This document shows, piece by piece, positions 16,981 to 25,092 of a DNA stretch of 64,000 bases. A program made the translations under genes and the position numbers. The notes under the pieces are model-generated. The model made no database searches, was not told where the DNA came from, and saw nothing but the letters and a program-made list of their open reading frames with translations. The stretch lies in contig NZ_JAENJG010000003.1 of the NCBI RefSeq assembly GCF_016597785.1, positions 248,001-312,000 on the forward strand, given 5' to 3'. The stretch comes from Leucobacter sp. L43. Lineage in GTDB: Bacteria; Actinomycetota; Actinomycetes; Actinomycetales; Microbacteriaceae. Every line of letters starts with the position of its first letter. The stretch's first letter is position 1.

Positions 16981-17403
16981 ATGAAGCGACGCATGTGGAC
17001 GGCGGCCGGTGTCTTCGCGATGACCGGCGCGATCGCGCTTCTGGCGGGATGCGCAGCGCTGAACGGCGGCGGTGCAGGCACGGATTCGGGAGCGGGGGAC
17101 GACGAGATGGTTGCGCAGTCAGATGTGGTGGGCACGTGGACCTCCGATGAGAAGGGCAAGCCGACGCTGACCTTCGACGACGCCGGGAAGGTCTCGGGCA
17201 CGGACGGGTGCAACGGCATCAACTCCACCTACAAGGTCGAGGGCGATCGCGTGCTCATCGAGAGCTTCGCCTCGACGCTGAAGGCGTGTCTGGGGGTCGA
17301 TGACTGGCTGCGAGCCGTGAGCGAGGTTCAGGTCTCGGGCGACGAGCTCCAGGTGTTCAACGACTCGGGGGCCGAGATCGGCACCCTGCAGCGAGAGAGC
17401 TAG
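16981..17403 (+). CDS. META-domain lipoprotein
   Basis: 140 aa from ATG 16981, four bases after GGGGAG. The signal peptide MKRRMWTAAGVFAMTGAIAL ends in the lipobox LAGC (Cys24), so the protein is a membrane-anchored lipoprotein. The mature part has a Gly/Asp-rich spacer and a META (DUF306) domain: VVGTWTSDEKGKPTLTFDDAGKVSGTDGCNGINSTYKV, then a second strand set with KACLGVDDWL. META domains occur in HslJ-type stress lipoproteins; the molecular function is unknown. Its stop overlaps the stop of the convergent gene (CTAG, 17400-17403), so no room is left for a separate terminator. Confidence 0.88.
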   Translation: MKRRMWTAAGVFAMTGAIALLAGCAALNGGGAGTDSGAGDDEMVAQSDVVGTWTSDEKGKPTLTFDDAGKVSGTDGCNGINSTYKVEGDRVLIESFASTLKACLGVDDWLRAVSEVQVSGDELQVFNDSGAEIGTLQRES

Positions 17404-18497
17404 CTCCGGTCGCGGAACGCGTCCCACGCTCGCTTGCAGGCATACGCGAGGAACTCGATGCGCTCGTGATCCTCCTCCACCCATGCCTCACCCGGCTCGG
17501 AGAGCTCCTCCAACGCACTCGGGCCGAGCACGTACGCGCGGGAGAACTCGGCCTGCACTGCGGCGAATGAAGCGTCGGCGGGTCCCGTCTCGGCGGAGAC
17601 GCGGGCGAAGCGCTCGGCGGCGTCGAGAATCTCGTGACTGCCGCGGTACGGCCGGTTGAGGGTCACGGCTTCCGGCTCGGCGACCTCGAATTCCCGGCGG
17701 TGCGCCTCGGCGAGACGTCGCAGCTCGACGGGTGCCATCGTCACGGGATCGGCAGCACCGCATTGCTCGCCGGCCTCGTCGCCGTGGTTCGACAGCGCCA
17801 CGACGGCGGGCATCTCGGCCTGCACCGCCGGATCGTCGTTGAGGGCGCCGTCTGCGCGCATGGGCGCGTGCATCGAATCGTGGAACGACAGACGCGTGAA
17901 CGCGCCGCCCTGCGCGAGCACCTTCGTGATGAAGAGATCGGTGAGCTCTTCGCGCGTGGCCTCGTACACGTCGAGCCCCTGCGACGCGACGTGCGAGAGC
18001 GTCTCGACGAGCCGTGCGAGTTCGACGTCACTCCGAAGGGCGGAGAGAATGGGGAAGGACGAATAGGTGACGGGCCGCACCGCACCGACCCCCGTGAGGT
18101 CGGCGTCCCGACGAGGGCCCGCCGCGCGCACGCGATCGAAGGCTTCCCGCACGTCGGCGCGCAGATCGGACGGCTGCACTCGGTTCGGGTCGCGCACGAG
18201 CCGCGGATGCGGATTGATGACGGCGACGATGCGCGGGTCGATCTCGGCCCACCGCTTGACCACGGCCGCTGTCGCGATGTCCGAGAAGTCGTACTGCAGG
18301 CGACGGGTGAGGTCAGGTGAGAGGAAGCCGGCGAGCTCCTCCGGAATCGCGGCGCCGGCATGCGGAGCGGTCACGAGCACATCGGCGTCCGAGATCGCCT
18401 GCGCCAGATCCCGCATGTCGGGATCGGCGTAGTGGATGATGTCGGCCGGCGAGAACGCCGTGCCGGCAGGGATCAGATCGACATCATGCGCGTCCAT
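17400..18497 (-). CDS. N-formylglutamate amidohydrolase family protein
   Basis: 365 aa. The family motifs are TAPHAGAAIPEEL (metal ligand region), SFHDSMHAP, and ALSNHGDEAG, with SHEILDAAERFA toward the end. The family includes HutG2-type N-formylglutamate deformylase and related zinc amidohydrolases; without hut genes nearby the substrate is open. The start ATG 18497 is preceded by TACGCT six bases upstream, suggesting a leaderless mRNA. Convergent with the META lipoprotein by overlapping stops. It is longer than the ~265-residue HutG2, mostly through inserts between 100 and 250. Confidence 0.78.
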   Translation of the reverse strand: MDAHDVDLIPAGTAFSPADIIHYADPDMRDLAQAISDADVLVTAPHAGAAIPEELAGFLSPDLTRRLQYDFSDIATAAVVKRWAEIDPRIVAVINPHPRLVRDPNRVQPSDLRADVREAFDRVRAAGPRRDADLTGVGAVRPVTYSSFPILSALRSDVELARLVETLSHVASQGLDVYEATREELTDLFITKVLAQGGAFTRLSFHDSMHAPMRADGALNDDPAVQAEMPAVVALSNHGDEAGEQCGAADPVTMAPVELRRLAEAHRREFEVAEPEAVTLNRPYRGSHEILDAAERFARVSAETGPADASFAAVQAEFSRAYVLGPSALEELSEPGEAWVEEDHERIEFLAYACKRAWDAFRDRS

Positions 18498-18503
18498 GGC
18501 ACC

Positions 18504-18509
18504 AGCGTA
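18504..18509 (-). promoter_or_regulatory. leaderless -10 box of the amidohydrolase gene
   Basis: Minus-strand TACGCT followed by six bases (GGTGCC) and ATG 18497. No ribosome binding site lies between. Confidence 0.55.
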
Positions 18510-18552
18510 GTGGTCTCGCAGGCGGCAAGCCCCGGCGCTCGGCGCCGCGGCT

Positions 18553-19032
18553 TCAGGCTTTCCCGCGATTGCGGCGTCGAGTGTCCCGGGGCGGCTTGCC
18601 GCCGAGGAATGAGGCCGACGAATCGACGACGAACCCCTGTCGGAGCGCTTCGCGGCCGATGAGCATGCGGAAGCCCATTTCCTCGCGATCGGTCAGGGTC
18701 ACCTCAGCCTTGATCCTGCGGCCGGCGAGCGTGATTGTCATGAGTACGACGGGGCGCAGCTGAGCATGCCCCGACGAGCTGCGCACGGTGCGGCGGTCGT
18801 GCACCGGCAGCTCCACCTCGACCGCGTCGTCATCCGTCACCTGCCAGGGCTGCACGAGGAAACGCACCCACGACGCGCCCGAACGTTCGAACTCGGTGAT
18901 CTCGGTCGCGTGCATCGCCGATGTCTGGGCTCCGGTATCGATCTTCGCTTTGATCCACGGCACGCCGATTCCGATGAGCTTCACCCATTCACGCCACCCC
19001 GTGAGAGTGCTTGAATGGTCGGGTACGGTCAC
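18553..19032 (-). CDS. retropepsin-like aspartic protease (RimK-associated, COG4067 type)
   Basis: 159 aa from GTG 19032; the frame continues upstream but would run through the promoter and start of the divergent rimK. The protein starts with WVKLIGIGVPWIKAKIDTGAQTSAMHA, where DTG (32-35 with A) is the aspartic protease active-site motif, followed by RRIKAEVTLTDREEMGFRMLIGREAL, the second family signature. Members are often annotated 'ATP-dependent zinc protease' and sit beside RimK. Here the gene is divergent from rimK with 25 bases between starts, so one promoter region serves both. A role in trimming or reversing RimK-made glutamate tails is a hypothesis. The C-terminus is basic (RDTRRRNRGKA). 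Confidence 0.83.
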   Translation of the reverse strand: MTVPDHSSTLTGWREWVKLIGIGVPWIKAKIDTGAQTSAMHATEITEFERSGASWVRFLVQPWQVTDDDAVEVELPVHDRRTVRSSSGHAQLRPVVLMTITLAGRRIKAEVTLTDREEMGFRMLIGREALRQGFVVDSSASFLGGKPPRDTRRRNRGKA

Positions 19033-19057
19033 GCATCTATCTTGGCAGGAAATCACG

Positions 19058-20251
19058 ATGAAACTCGCGATTCTTTCGCGCGCCCCGCAGGCGTACTCCA
19101 CCCAGCGCCTGCAGTCCGCGGCTCTCGAGCGCGGGCACACCGTGCGCGTGCTCAACACCCTGCGTTTTGCGATCGACCTCGCGGGCGAGGCGCCCGACCT
19201 CCTCTACCGCGGCAAGCAGCTCAGCGACTACGACGCCATACTGCCGCGCATCGGCAGCTCGATCAGTTACTTCGGCACGGCCGTCGTGCGGCAGTTCGAG
19301 CAGATGGACGTGTACACGCCGAACACCTCGAACGGCATTGCGAATGCGCGGGACAAGCTGCGGGCGAATCAGATTCTGTCCCGCCACAACATCGAGATGC
19401 CGGCCACGGCGTTCGTGCGCAATCGTGCGGACGTGCGGCCCGCGATCGAGAGCGTCGGCGGCGCGCCGGTCGTGATCAAACTGCTCGAGGGCACGCAGGG
19501 GATCGGCGTGATTCTCGCCCCGCAGGTGAAGGTTGCCGAAGCCATCATCGAAACGCTGCACTCGACCAGGCAGAACGTGCTCATCCAGCGTTTCGTGTCG
19601 GAGAGTCGCGGTCGCGACGTGCGCGCTCTCGTGATCGGCGATCGCGTGGTCGCTGCGATGCGGCGCACCGCGGGTGGAGACGAGTTCCGGTCGAACGTGC
19701 ACCGCGGCGGCACCGTCGAGCCTGTCGAGCTCGACGCGGTGTACGAGCAGACGGCCGTGCGCGCGGCGCAGATCATGGGTCTGCGCGTTGCCGGGGTCGA
19801 CATGCTCGAGGGCGACGAGGGGCCGCTCGTCATGGAGGTCAACTCCTCGCCGGGCCTGCAGGGGATCGAGAGCGCGACCGGTCTCGACATCGCCGGTGCG
19901 ATCATCGACTTCATCGCCAACCAGGTGAACTTCCCCGAGATCGATCTGCGGCAGCGCCTCAGCGTTTCGACCGCGTACGGGGTCGCCGAGTTGACCATGC
20001 ACGGCTCGGAATATGTCGGGAAGACGCTCGGCGAACTCGGCCTCTGGGATCGCGACGTCACGGTGCTGACGCTGCACCGGGGCGTGCAGGTGATCCCGAA
20101 TCCTCGCAAGAGCCTCGTGCTCGAAGCCGAAGACCGACTGCTCTGCTTCGGGAAGCTCGAGGAGATGCGATCGATGCTCCCCGAGCGTCGGCGTCGCCGG
20201 ACGCGCGTGCGCAAGCTGTCGAAGGCCGCGCGCGAACTCGCCGACGGGTAG
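19058..20251 (+). CDS. rimK: RimK-type glutamate ligase fused to a C-terminal RCK_C (TrkA-C) domain
   Basis: 397 aa from ATG 19058 (AGGA upstream). Residues 1-290 align by eye along the whole of E. coli RimK: MKLAILSRAPQAYSTQRL, IPRIG-type LPRIGSSISYFGTAVVRQFE, NARDKLRANQIL, GAPVVIKLLEGTQGIGV, SRGRDVRALVIGD, FRSNVHRGG, and LVMEVNSSPGLQGIE (ATP-grasp metal ligands). Residues ~306-376 (VAELTMHGSEYVGKTLGELG, then LTLHRGVQVIPNPRKSLVLEAEDRLLCFG) form an RCK_C domain as in K+ channel and antiporter regulators. E. coli RimK lacks it. RimK adds glutamates to ribosomal protein S6 or other C-termini; the extra domain could sense a small ligand. The tail is very basic. Confidence 0.93.
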   Translation: MKLAILSRAPQAYSTQRLQSAALERGHTVRVLNTLRFAIDLAGEAPDLLYRGKQLSDYDAILPRIGSSISYFGTAVVRQFEQMDVYTPNTSNGIANARDKLRANQILSRHNIEMPATAFVRNRADVRPAIESVGGAPVVIKLLEGTQGIGVILAPQVKVAEAIIETLHSTRQNVLIQRFVSESRGRDVRALVIGDRVVAAMRRTAGGDEFRSNVHRGGTVEPVELDAVYEQTAVRAAQIMGLRVAGVDMLEGDEGPLVMEVNSSPGLQGIESATGLDIAGAIIDFIANQVNFPEIDLRQRLSVSTAYGVAELTMHGSEYVGKTLGELGLWDRDVTVLTLHRGVQVIPNPRKSLVLEAEDRLLCFGKLEEMRSMLPERRRRRTRVRKLSKAARELADG

Positions 20252-20258
20252 CCGGCGA

Positions 20259-20281
20259 GCAGCGGCACCGGCTACCGCTGC
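20259..20281. terminator. small hairpin between rimK and the YceI gene
   Basis: GCAGCGG (20259-20265) and CCGCTGC (20275-20281), loop nine bases, just after the rimK stop and overlapping the last codons of the convergent YceI gene. Weak terminator candidate. Confidence 0.35.
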
Positions 20282-21003
20282 GCTGGTACGGCGGTCAGCT
20301 GGAACTCGACCGCGCCGCTGTCTTCCACCGACACGAATCCGAGATTCGGTGCTTCGACGCCGAAGTCCGAGAAGGTGATGGGGATCGAGCCCGCGATCTC
20401 GGCGGTCTCTCCGTCGCTGCGCACCTCGATCTCAGCGGTGACGGTCTGCGTCTCGCCGGCGATGGTCAGCTCACCCGTCGCCTCCGTCTGCACGACATCG
20501 CCCAGGGCCGGAGCGCCGTCGAGCGTCACCGGCTCGCTCAGCACGAACGTCGCCTCTGGAAACTCGTCGGTCCGCAGCGCCTCGCTGCGGAAGTACTGGT
20601 CGCGGTTGCTGTTGTCGGTCGCGATGGTGGCGACGTCGACGGTGAGGTCGGCTGCCTCGAGCGTGAGCCCGGTGTCGCCGATGGTGAATGAGCCCGTCAC
20701 GTCATCGGTGCGCCCGGTCACCGTGACGTCGGTGCCGTTGAGCACCTCGTCCACGCGGTATCCGGCCTCCGAGTCTTCTGCGACGTTCCAGTCGCCGACG
20801 AGGAACCGGGGGTCGAGCTCCGCGACCGCATCATCCGTGTTCCCGGAGCCGCCGTCGGCCTCATCCGACGCCAGAGATGGAGCATCGGCGGCGGGGGCTG
20901 CGATCAGGTCTCGATAGATCGTCGGTCCGGCGATGACCGCGACCGCGGCCAGCACGATGACTCCCGCGCCGACGCCGATGAGGATTTTCTGGGACTTCTT
21001 CAC
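20272..21003 (-). CDS. YceI-family protein with N-terminal membrane anchor
   Basis: 243 aa from GTG 21003, preceded by AGGAGA. Residues 5-30 (SQKILIGVGAGVIVLAAVAVIAGPTIY) are one membrane helix, followed by an acidic Ser/Asp linker and a YceI beta-barrel domain from ~75 (VGDWNVAEDSEAGYRVDEVL, VTVDVATIATDNSNRDQYFRSEALRTDEFPEATF, GELTIAGETQTVTAEIE, ITFSDFGVEAPNLGFVSVEDSGAVEFQL). YceI domains bind isoprenoid or lipid-like molecules; the precise role here is unknown. It is a monocistronic minus-strand gene, its upstream side bordering the lipid kinase terminator. Confidence 0.9.
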   Translation of the reverse strand: MKKSQKILIGVGAGVIVLAAVAVIAGPTIYRDLIAAPAADAPSLASDEADGGSGNTDDAVAELDPRFLVGDWNVAEDSEAGYRVDEVLNGTDVTVTGRTDDVTGSFTIGDTGLTLEAADLTVDVATIATDNSNRDQYFRSEALRTDEFPEATFVLSEPVTLDGAPALGDVVQTEATGELTIAGETQTVTAEIEVRSDGETAEIAGSIPITFSDFGVEAPNLGFVSVEDSGAVEFQLTAVPAQR

Positions 21004-21138
21004 AGTGTCTCCTGTGGCCTGGAGCGGGTGGGGGCTGCCCGTGCGCTGCGTTCGATGGACCTCAACCATGGCAGCGCGTCCCAGGAGCACCCCCGGGGAA
21101 CCCGGTGAAGAAGCTGGGAACCCCCGGTTTCTCTCCCG

Positions 21139-21167
21139 CCTGCGCCTGCGCTCAGCGCAGGCGCAGG
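21139..21167 (-). terminator. terminator hairpin with the lipid-kinase stop codon in its loop
   Basis: CCTGCGCCTGCGC (21139-21151) and its exact complement (21155-21167) form a 13-bp stem whose three-base loop TCA is the TGA stop of the minus-strand lipid kinase. The last four codons lie in the stem. No T-tract follows. Confidence 0.7.
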
Positions 21168-22108
21168 GCTCCGGGCAGGATCTCCACGGTGAACGCCGTG
21201 ACCTCGCCCACTTCGTCTCCGTCGACCTCGAAGGCGAGTGGCAGCGGCAACGCGACCGAGACGGATCTGGCCGTGAGATGCTCGATCGCGTCGGCGCTCT
21301 CCGCCGTCTCAGATCGCGTGAGCATCCGCTTCAGGCCGTTGTGCCAGACGAGGTTGTGCATCGTCTCGAGCCACGCGGCCACGCCATCGGCGCGCAGCAC
21401 GAGCAGATCGAGGTCGCCGTCGTCGGGGCGCGCATCCGGAAGGAGTGTGATGCCGCCCTGAATCGATCCGCAATTGGCGATGAGCAGCGTGTGCGCGGCG
21501 ACCGTCTCGGCCGGCGCATCATCGAGCTGGAGCGAGAACTCCACGACCTCCGCGCCCGACGCCGCTCGGCCGAGCGACTCCACGTAGGCCAGCCAGCCGG
21601 CCGTCGCCTTGAGCTCGTCGTCCGTCTCGACGATCATCTGCGCGTCGATGCCGAATCCCACCATCACGACGAAGCCGTGTCGTTCCTCGACACCGGCGGC
21701 GTTCGTGAACGTCACGCGTCCGAGGTCGAGGGGAGACGCATGCTGTGTGAGCACCCGCGCGAACGCTGCGCGCGGATTCGCGAGCGGGATGCCCAGGTTG
21801 CGGGCGAGCAGGTTGCCGGTACCGAGAGGGACGACGCCCAGCTGTGCGCTCGATGATCCCGAATCGCCCAGTGCCTCCGCCACCGCTCGGATCGTGCCGT
21901 CTCCGCCGGCGGCGATCACGACATCGCACCCCTGCTCGAGAGCCGATGCGGTCGCACCGAGTCCGGCGTCTTCCGGATCGGTCTCGAACCACAGGGCCTC
22001 GGGTGCTGGTCCGCTCACGCGGGAGACCGCCGCTTCCCAGGCGGCACGGATCTCGTGCTCCGCGACCTTCGATGGGTTCCACACGATGCCGATGCGTTCA
22101 GCAGACAT
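21152..22108 (-). CDS. diacylglycerol kinase family lipid kinase
   Basis: 318 aa from ATG 22108 (AGGGAG upstream). The catalytic domain shows IGIVWNPSK at the N-terminus, the nucleotide loop VVIAAGGDGTIRAVAEAL, and GVVPLGTGNLLARNLGIP, all diagnostic of the DagK/YegS family. The second domain ends VAFEVDGDEVGEVTAF-like (LAFEVDGDEVGE). It phosphorylates diacylglycerol or a related lipid alcohol on the inner membrane face. It follows the unknown gene at 22143 by 34 bases on the same strand and probably shares its transcript. Confidence 0.92.
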   Translation of the reverse strand: MSAERIGIVWNPSKVAEHEIRAAWEAAVSRVSGPAPEALWFETDPEDAGLGATASALEQGCDVVIAAGGDGTIRAVAEALGDSGSSSAQLGVVPLGTGNLLARNLGIPLANPRAAFARVLTQHASPLDLGRVTFTNAAGVEERHGFVVMVGFGIDAQMIVETDDELKATAGWLAYVESLGRAASGAEVVEFSLQLDDAPAETVAAHTLLIANCGSIQGGITLLPDARPDDGDLDLLVLRADGVAAWLETMHNLVWHNGLKRMLTRSETAESADAIEHLTARSVSVALPLPLAFEVDGDEVGEVTAFTVEILPGALRLR

Positions 22109-22142
22109 ACTGCACTCCCTCATTCCCCATTGGGCGGTGCGA

Positions 22143-22751
22143 TCAGAGCGCCGCGAGCAGCGACTTCCAATGAGCGCGCCATACTTCGATGCGCTCACCG
22201 TCCGCGAGGCCGTCCTGGCTGATCGCGAGGGTCACCTTCTCGCCCTTCGGAGACGCGGACACCTCAACCCTGCCAGCGCCCTCGAGGCCGAACCGCCAGA
22301 AACTGCGCTTCTCGGTGCGCGACGCCCGCGCATCGATCACCGCGTGCCCGAGATGTTCGACGCGTGCGCCGTGCGCCGTGCGCCACGCCTCGATCGCCGC
22401 ATCCCGATCGAACGGCAGGGTGCGACTCGCGCTCACGCGGAACGTTCCCGAGGACGACTGCCCCGGCACGCGCAGGCCGGCGTGCTGCTCGTACGCGATG
22501 GCGATGGCCTGCGCCCACCAGTCGGGATTGCGCAGTTCGTCGGTCAGCGCTGCGCGAGCGATCTTCGCGATCGCAGGGTGCTGCAGCGTGGGGGCACCTT
22601 GCGCTTCGAACAGGGTCACCCAGGCGCTCCACTCGCGCCCGGTCGCCCGCTCGATGCCGGGAATGCTCTCGGCGCGGGTGCGGTTCGACCCCGTCGCCGA
22701 TGCCCCGGACTCGTTCGGAGCGACGTCTGAGGATCCGGCTGCATCGCTCAT
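22143..22751 (-). CDS. conserved-type protein, possible DUF4287-like N-domain with SRPBCC-like C-domain
   Basis: 202 aa. A disordered Ser/Ala-rich ~35-residue start is followed by TGREWSAWVTLFEAQGA, HPAIAKIARAALTDELRNPDWWAQAIAIAYEQHAGLR and GTFRVSASRTLPF, a pattern I associate with small actinobacterial proteins carrying a DUF4287-like part. The rest (EKRSFWRFGLEGAGRVEVSASPKGEKVTLAISQDGL...IEVWRAHWKSLLAAL) resembles the helix-grip end of AHSA1/SRPBCC proteins. I do not know a function. A -10 box (TACACT) lies 27 bases upstream and the gene is divergent from dgt. It is probably co-transcribed with the lipid kinase. Confidence 0.7.
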   Translation of the reverse strand: MSDAAGSSDVAPNESGASATGSNRTRAESIPGIERATGREWSAWVTLFEAQGAPTLQHPAIAKIARAALTDELRNPDWWAQAIAIAYEQHAGLRVPGQSSSGTFRVSASRTLPFDRDAAIEAWRTAHGARVEHLGHAVIDARASRTEKRSFWRFGLEGAGRVEVSASPKGEKVTLAISQDGLADGERIEVWRAHWKSLLAAL

Positions 22752-22777
22752 GGAAGACCCCTTTCGCCGTTGCGATC

Positions 22778-22783
22778 AGTGTA
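22778..22783 (-). promoter_or_regulatory. -10 box for the 22143/lipid-kinase transcript
   Basis: Minus-strand TACACT, 26 bases before ATG 22751, with AAAGGGG as ribosome binding site between. A clear -35 is not visible. Confidence 0.45.
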
Positions 22784-22812
22784 GTGGCGCGGCGCATGCT
22801 TGAATAAGGGGT

Positions 22813-24432
22813 ATGCAGGGAGTGGGGGGCGGGCGCGAACACCGGCGCTATGTGGAGCACGTCTCGTCGCAGCACCGCCCGGCCGGAATCGCCGATTCGC
22901 AGTGGCCCGCCGACGTCGAGGGGCTGTCGGTCGAACCGCAGGAGTACCGGGTCGACCTCGAGCGCATCCGCTTCTCGTCGTACTTCGCCCGCCTCTCCGA
23001 TGTGACGCAGGTCGTGCCCCAGACGGGGGTCGGCCCCGTGATGCACAACCGGCTCACGCATTCGCTCAAGGTGAGCGCGGTGGCGCGGGTGATCGCGGCG
23101 CAGCTCGCGGGCCGCGCCGCGCAGCACACCGAGTTCATGCGCGGCAACCGCGGGGAGGACGACGCGATCGGGGCGATCATCACGCGCCTCGGCGGCTGCG
23201 ACACGATCGTCGCGCAGTCCGCGGCTCACGCCCACGACCTCGGGCACCCGCCGTTCGGGCACCTCGGCGAACGCGTGCTCGATCGTGTCGCCCGGGAGCG
23301 CCTCGGCCTGGCCGAGGGGTTCGAGGGGAATGCCCAGAGCTTCCGCATCCTCACGCAGCTCGACACCCTCGGGCGCGACTTCCCCGGGCTCAACCTCACC
23401 GCGGCGACGCGAGCGGCGACCCTGAAGTACCCCTGGACGCGCGGGGCATGGGTCGGGGTCTCCACGAGCACGCGACCGGCGCCGGATCGACCCCGCGGCG
23501 TCGGGGTCGATGTCGCGGGTGGTGCCGAGAAATTCTCGGTGTACGCGCTCGACGTCGCGGAGATGGAGACCGCTCTCGCTCCGTTCGGGCGCATCGCCGA
23601 CGGTGTGCAGACGGTCGAGTGCGCCGTGATGGATCTCGCCGACGACATCGCCTACGCCGTGCACGACCTCGACGACTTCACCCGGGCGGGCGTGCTGCAG
23701 CAATCGTCGGTCGCAGGCGAATTCCGCGCCTGGCTCGATCACGCGGGGGCGCTCGCGACCGAAGCGGATGACGCTGTGGCGGCGGAGTGGCGCACGCCGG
23801 GGCGCTCGCTGGAACTGCTGTGGCGCAGGCTGCACGCGAAAGACAGCTGGATCGCGGATCGCGACGCATTCCGCGCCGCGGTGCGCCGAGTGAGCGAAGA
23901 GGTGGGGCAGACCCTCCTCGCCGCCCCCTACGACGGCGGCATCGACAGCGAGCGATCCGTCTCCGACTTCACCCGACGCTGGATCGACCACCTGCGGACC
24001 TCGATCGTCGTCGAGGAGTCTCCCCATGTGCGGAGCGGCCACGTGCGGCTCAACACGCAGGCCTGGCACGAGGTGATGGTGCTCAAATTCGTCCACGCGC
24101 ATTTCGTGCTCGAGCGGCCGGAACTGGCGCAGCCGCAGCGCGGGCGGGCGAAGGTGGTCGAGCAGCTCGCCATCGGGTTCGACGCCTGGCTCGCGGACCC
24201 CGATGACGCCGGTCGTGCGCCCCGCCGCCTCCTCGAATGGGCCGACGAGGCCACCGAGGCGGGGTTCGCCGTGCGCCGCGACCGACCCGAGCTGCTGATG
24301 GGCGACACGAGCGACGCCGGCATGCGGCGACAGGGGCGCAGTCGCGCGATCCTCGACTATGTCGCCTCGCTCAGCGACCAGCAAGCCGTGACCACCTATC
24401 GTGCGTTGACCGGAGGAGTCACCAGTGAGTGA
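22813..24432 (+). CDS. dgt: deoxyguanosinetriphosphate triphosphohydrolase-like HD protein
   Basis: 539 aa. The HD-superfamily metal ligands are visible: His83 in NRLTHSLKV, His141-Asp142 in AHAHDLGHPPFGHLGE, and the distal Asp in MDLADDIAYAVHDLDD. The N-terminal YRVDLERIRFSSYFARLSDVTQVV matches the dGTPase start region. It hydrolyses dNTPs (classically dGTP) to the nucleoside and triphosphate. It is longer than the common ~420-residue bacterial form, with inserts around 105-130 and 190-220. No Shine-Dalgarno is visible at ATG 22813. Its stop overlaps the start of the aldolase gene by eight bases. Confidence 0.9.
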   Translation: MQGVGGGREHRRYVEHVSSQHRPAGIADSQWPADVEGLSVEPQEYRVDLERIRFSSYFARLSDVTQVVPQTGVGPVMHNRLTHSLKVSAVARVIAAQLAGRAAQHTEFMRGNRGEDDAIGAIITRLGGCDTIVAQSAAHAHDLGHPPFGHLGERVLDRVARERLGLAEGFEGNAQSFRILTQLDTLGRDFPGLNLTAATRAATLKYPWTRGAWVGVSTSTRPAPDRPRGVGVDVAGGAEKFSVYALDVAEMETALAPFGRIADGVQTVECAVMDLADDIAYAVHDLDDFTRAGVLQQSSVAGEFRAWLDHAGALATEADDAVAAEWRTPGRSLELLWRRLHAKDSWIADRDAFRAAVRRVSEEVGQTLLAAPYDGGIDSERSVSDFTRRWIDHLRTSIVVEESPHVRSGHVRLNTQAWHEVMVLKFVHAHFVLERPELAQPQRGRAKVVEQLAIGFDAWLADPDDAGRAPRRLLEWADEATEAGFAVRRDRPELLMGDTSDAGMRRQGRSRAILDYVASLSDQQAVTTYRALTGGVTSE

Positions 24433-25063
24433 GCCGTTGCGGGATCGGGACCGACTCGTCGAGGAACTGATCGAAGTCGGCCGCGACGCCGTCGGGCGGG
24501 GGCTGGTGCTCGCGAGTGCCGGCAACCTCTCAGCGCGCATCTCGGATCGGGAATTCGTCGTCACCGCGTCGGGCACCTGGCTCGATCGCTTGACCCCCGC
24601 AGACTTCGCGGTGCTCTCGCTCGATGCCTCCGAGTCGGGGGACGCAGCGCTTGGCGGGCCGCGCCCGTCGAGCGAGTGGAAGTTGCATCACCGGGCGTAC
24701 CTGGCGCGGCCCGACGCAGAGTGCGTGCTGCACCTGCACCCGCGAACGGCTGTGGTGCTGGCCAGCGTCGGCACTCCCATCCGGCGGCTCACCCTCGATC
24801 ACGCCTACTACCTCGGCGAGATCGCCGTCGTCCCGTTCTACCACAACGGCACCGACGAACTCGCCGACACGGCAGCCGAGGCCCTGCGCGATCACAACTG
24901 CGTCGTGATGCAGCATCACGGATGCTCGGTCGTCGCTGACACCGTGCAGATGGCGTACCGCAGGGCGCTCAACCTCGAGGACGCCGCGCAGGCGACCGCC
25001 CTGGCCGTGCAGCTCGGCGACACCATCACCGCGTTCCCCGAGGACGGGGCGACGCACGCCTGA
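24425..25063 (+). CDS. class II aldolase/adducin family protein
   Basis: 212 aa from GTG 24425, seven bases after GGAGGAG and overlapping dgt by eight bases. Family motifs: GRGLVLASAGNLSARISD, SSEWKLHHRAY, VLHLHPRTAVVLAS with the two zinc histidines, and VVMQHHGCSVVADTVQMAYRRALNLED with the third. These fit L-fuculose-1-phosphate, L-ribulose-5-phosphate or 5-methylthioribulose-phosphate aldolase-type enzymes; the substrate is not resolvable. Coupling to dgt suggests metabolite salvage, but no sugar kinase is nearby. Confidence 0.87.
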   Translation: MSEPLRDRDRLVEELIEVGRDAVGRGLVLASAGNLSARISDREFVVTASGTWLDRLTPADFAVLSLDASESGDAALGGPRPSSEWKLHHRAYLARPDAECVLHLHPRTAVVLASVGTPIRRLTLDHAYYLGEIAVVPFYHNGTDELADTAAEALRDHNCVVMQHHGCSVVADTVQMAYRRALNLEDAAQATALAVQLGDTITAFPEDGATHA

Positions 25064-25092
25064 CCGGGAGCCGGGCTCGGCGGGGCCGGCGG

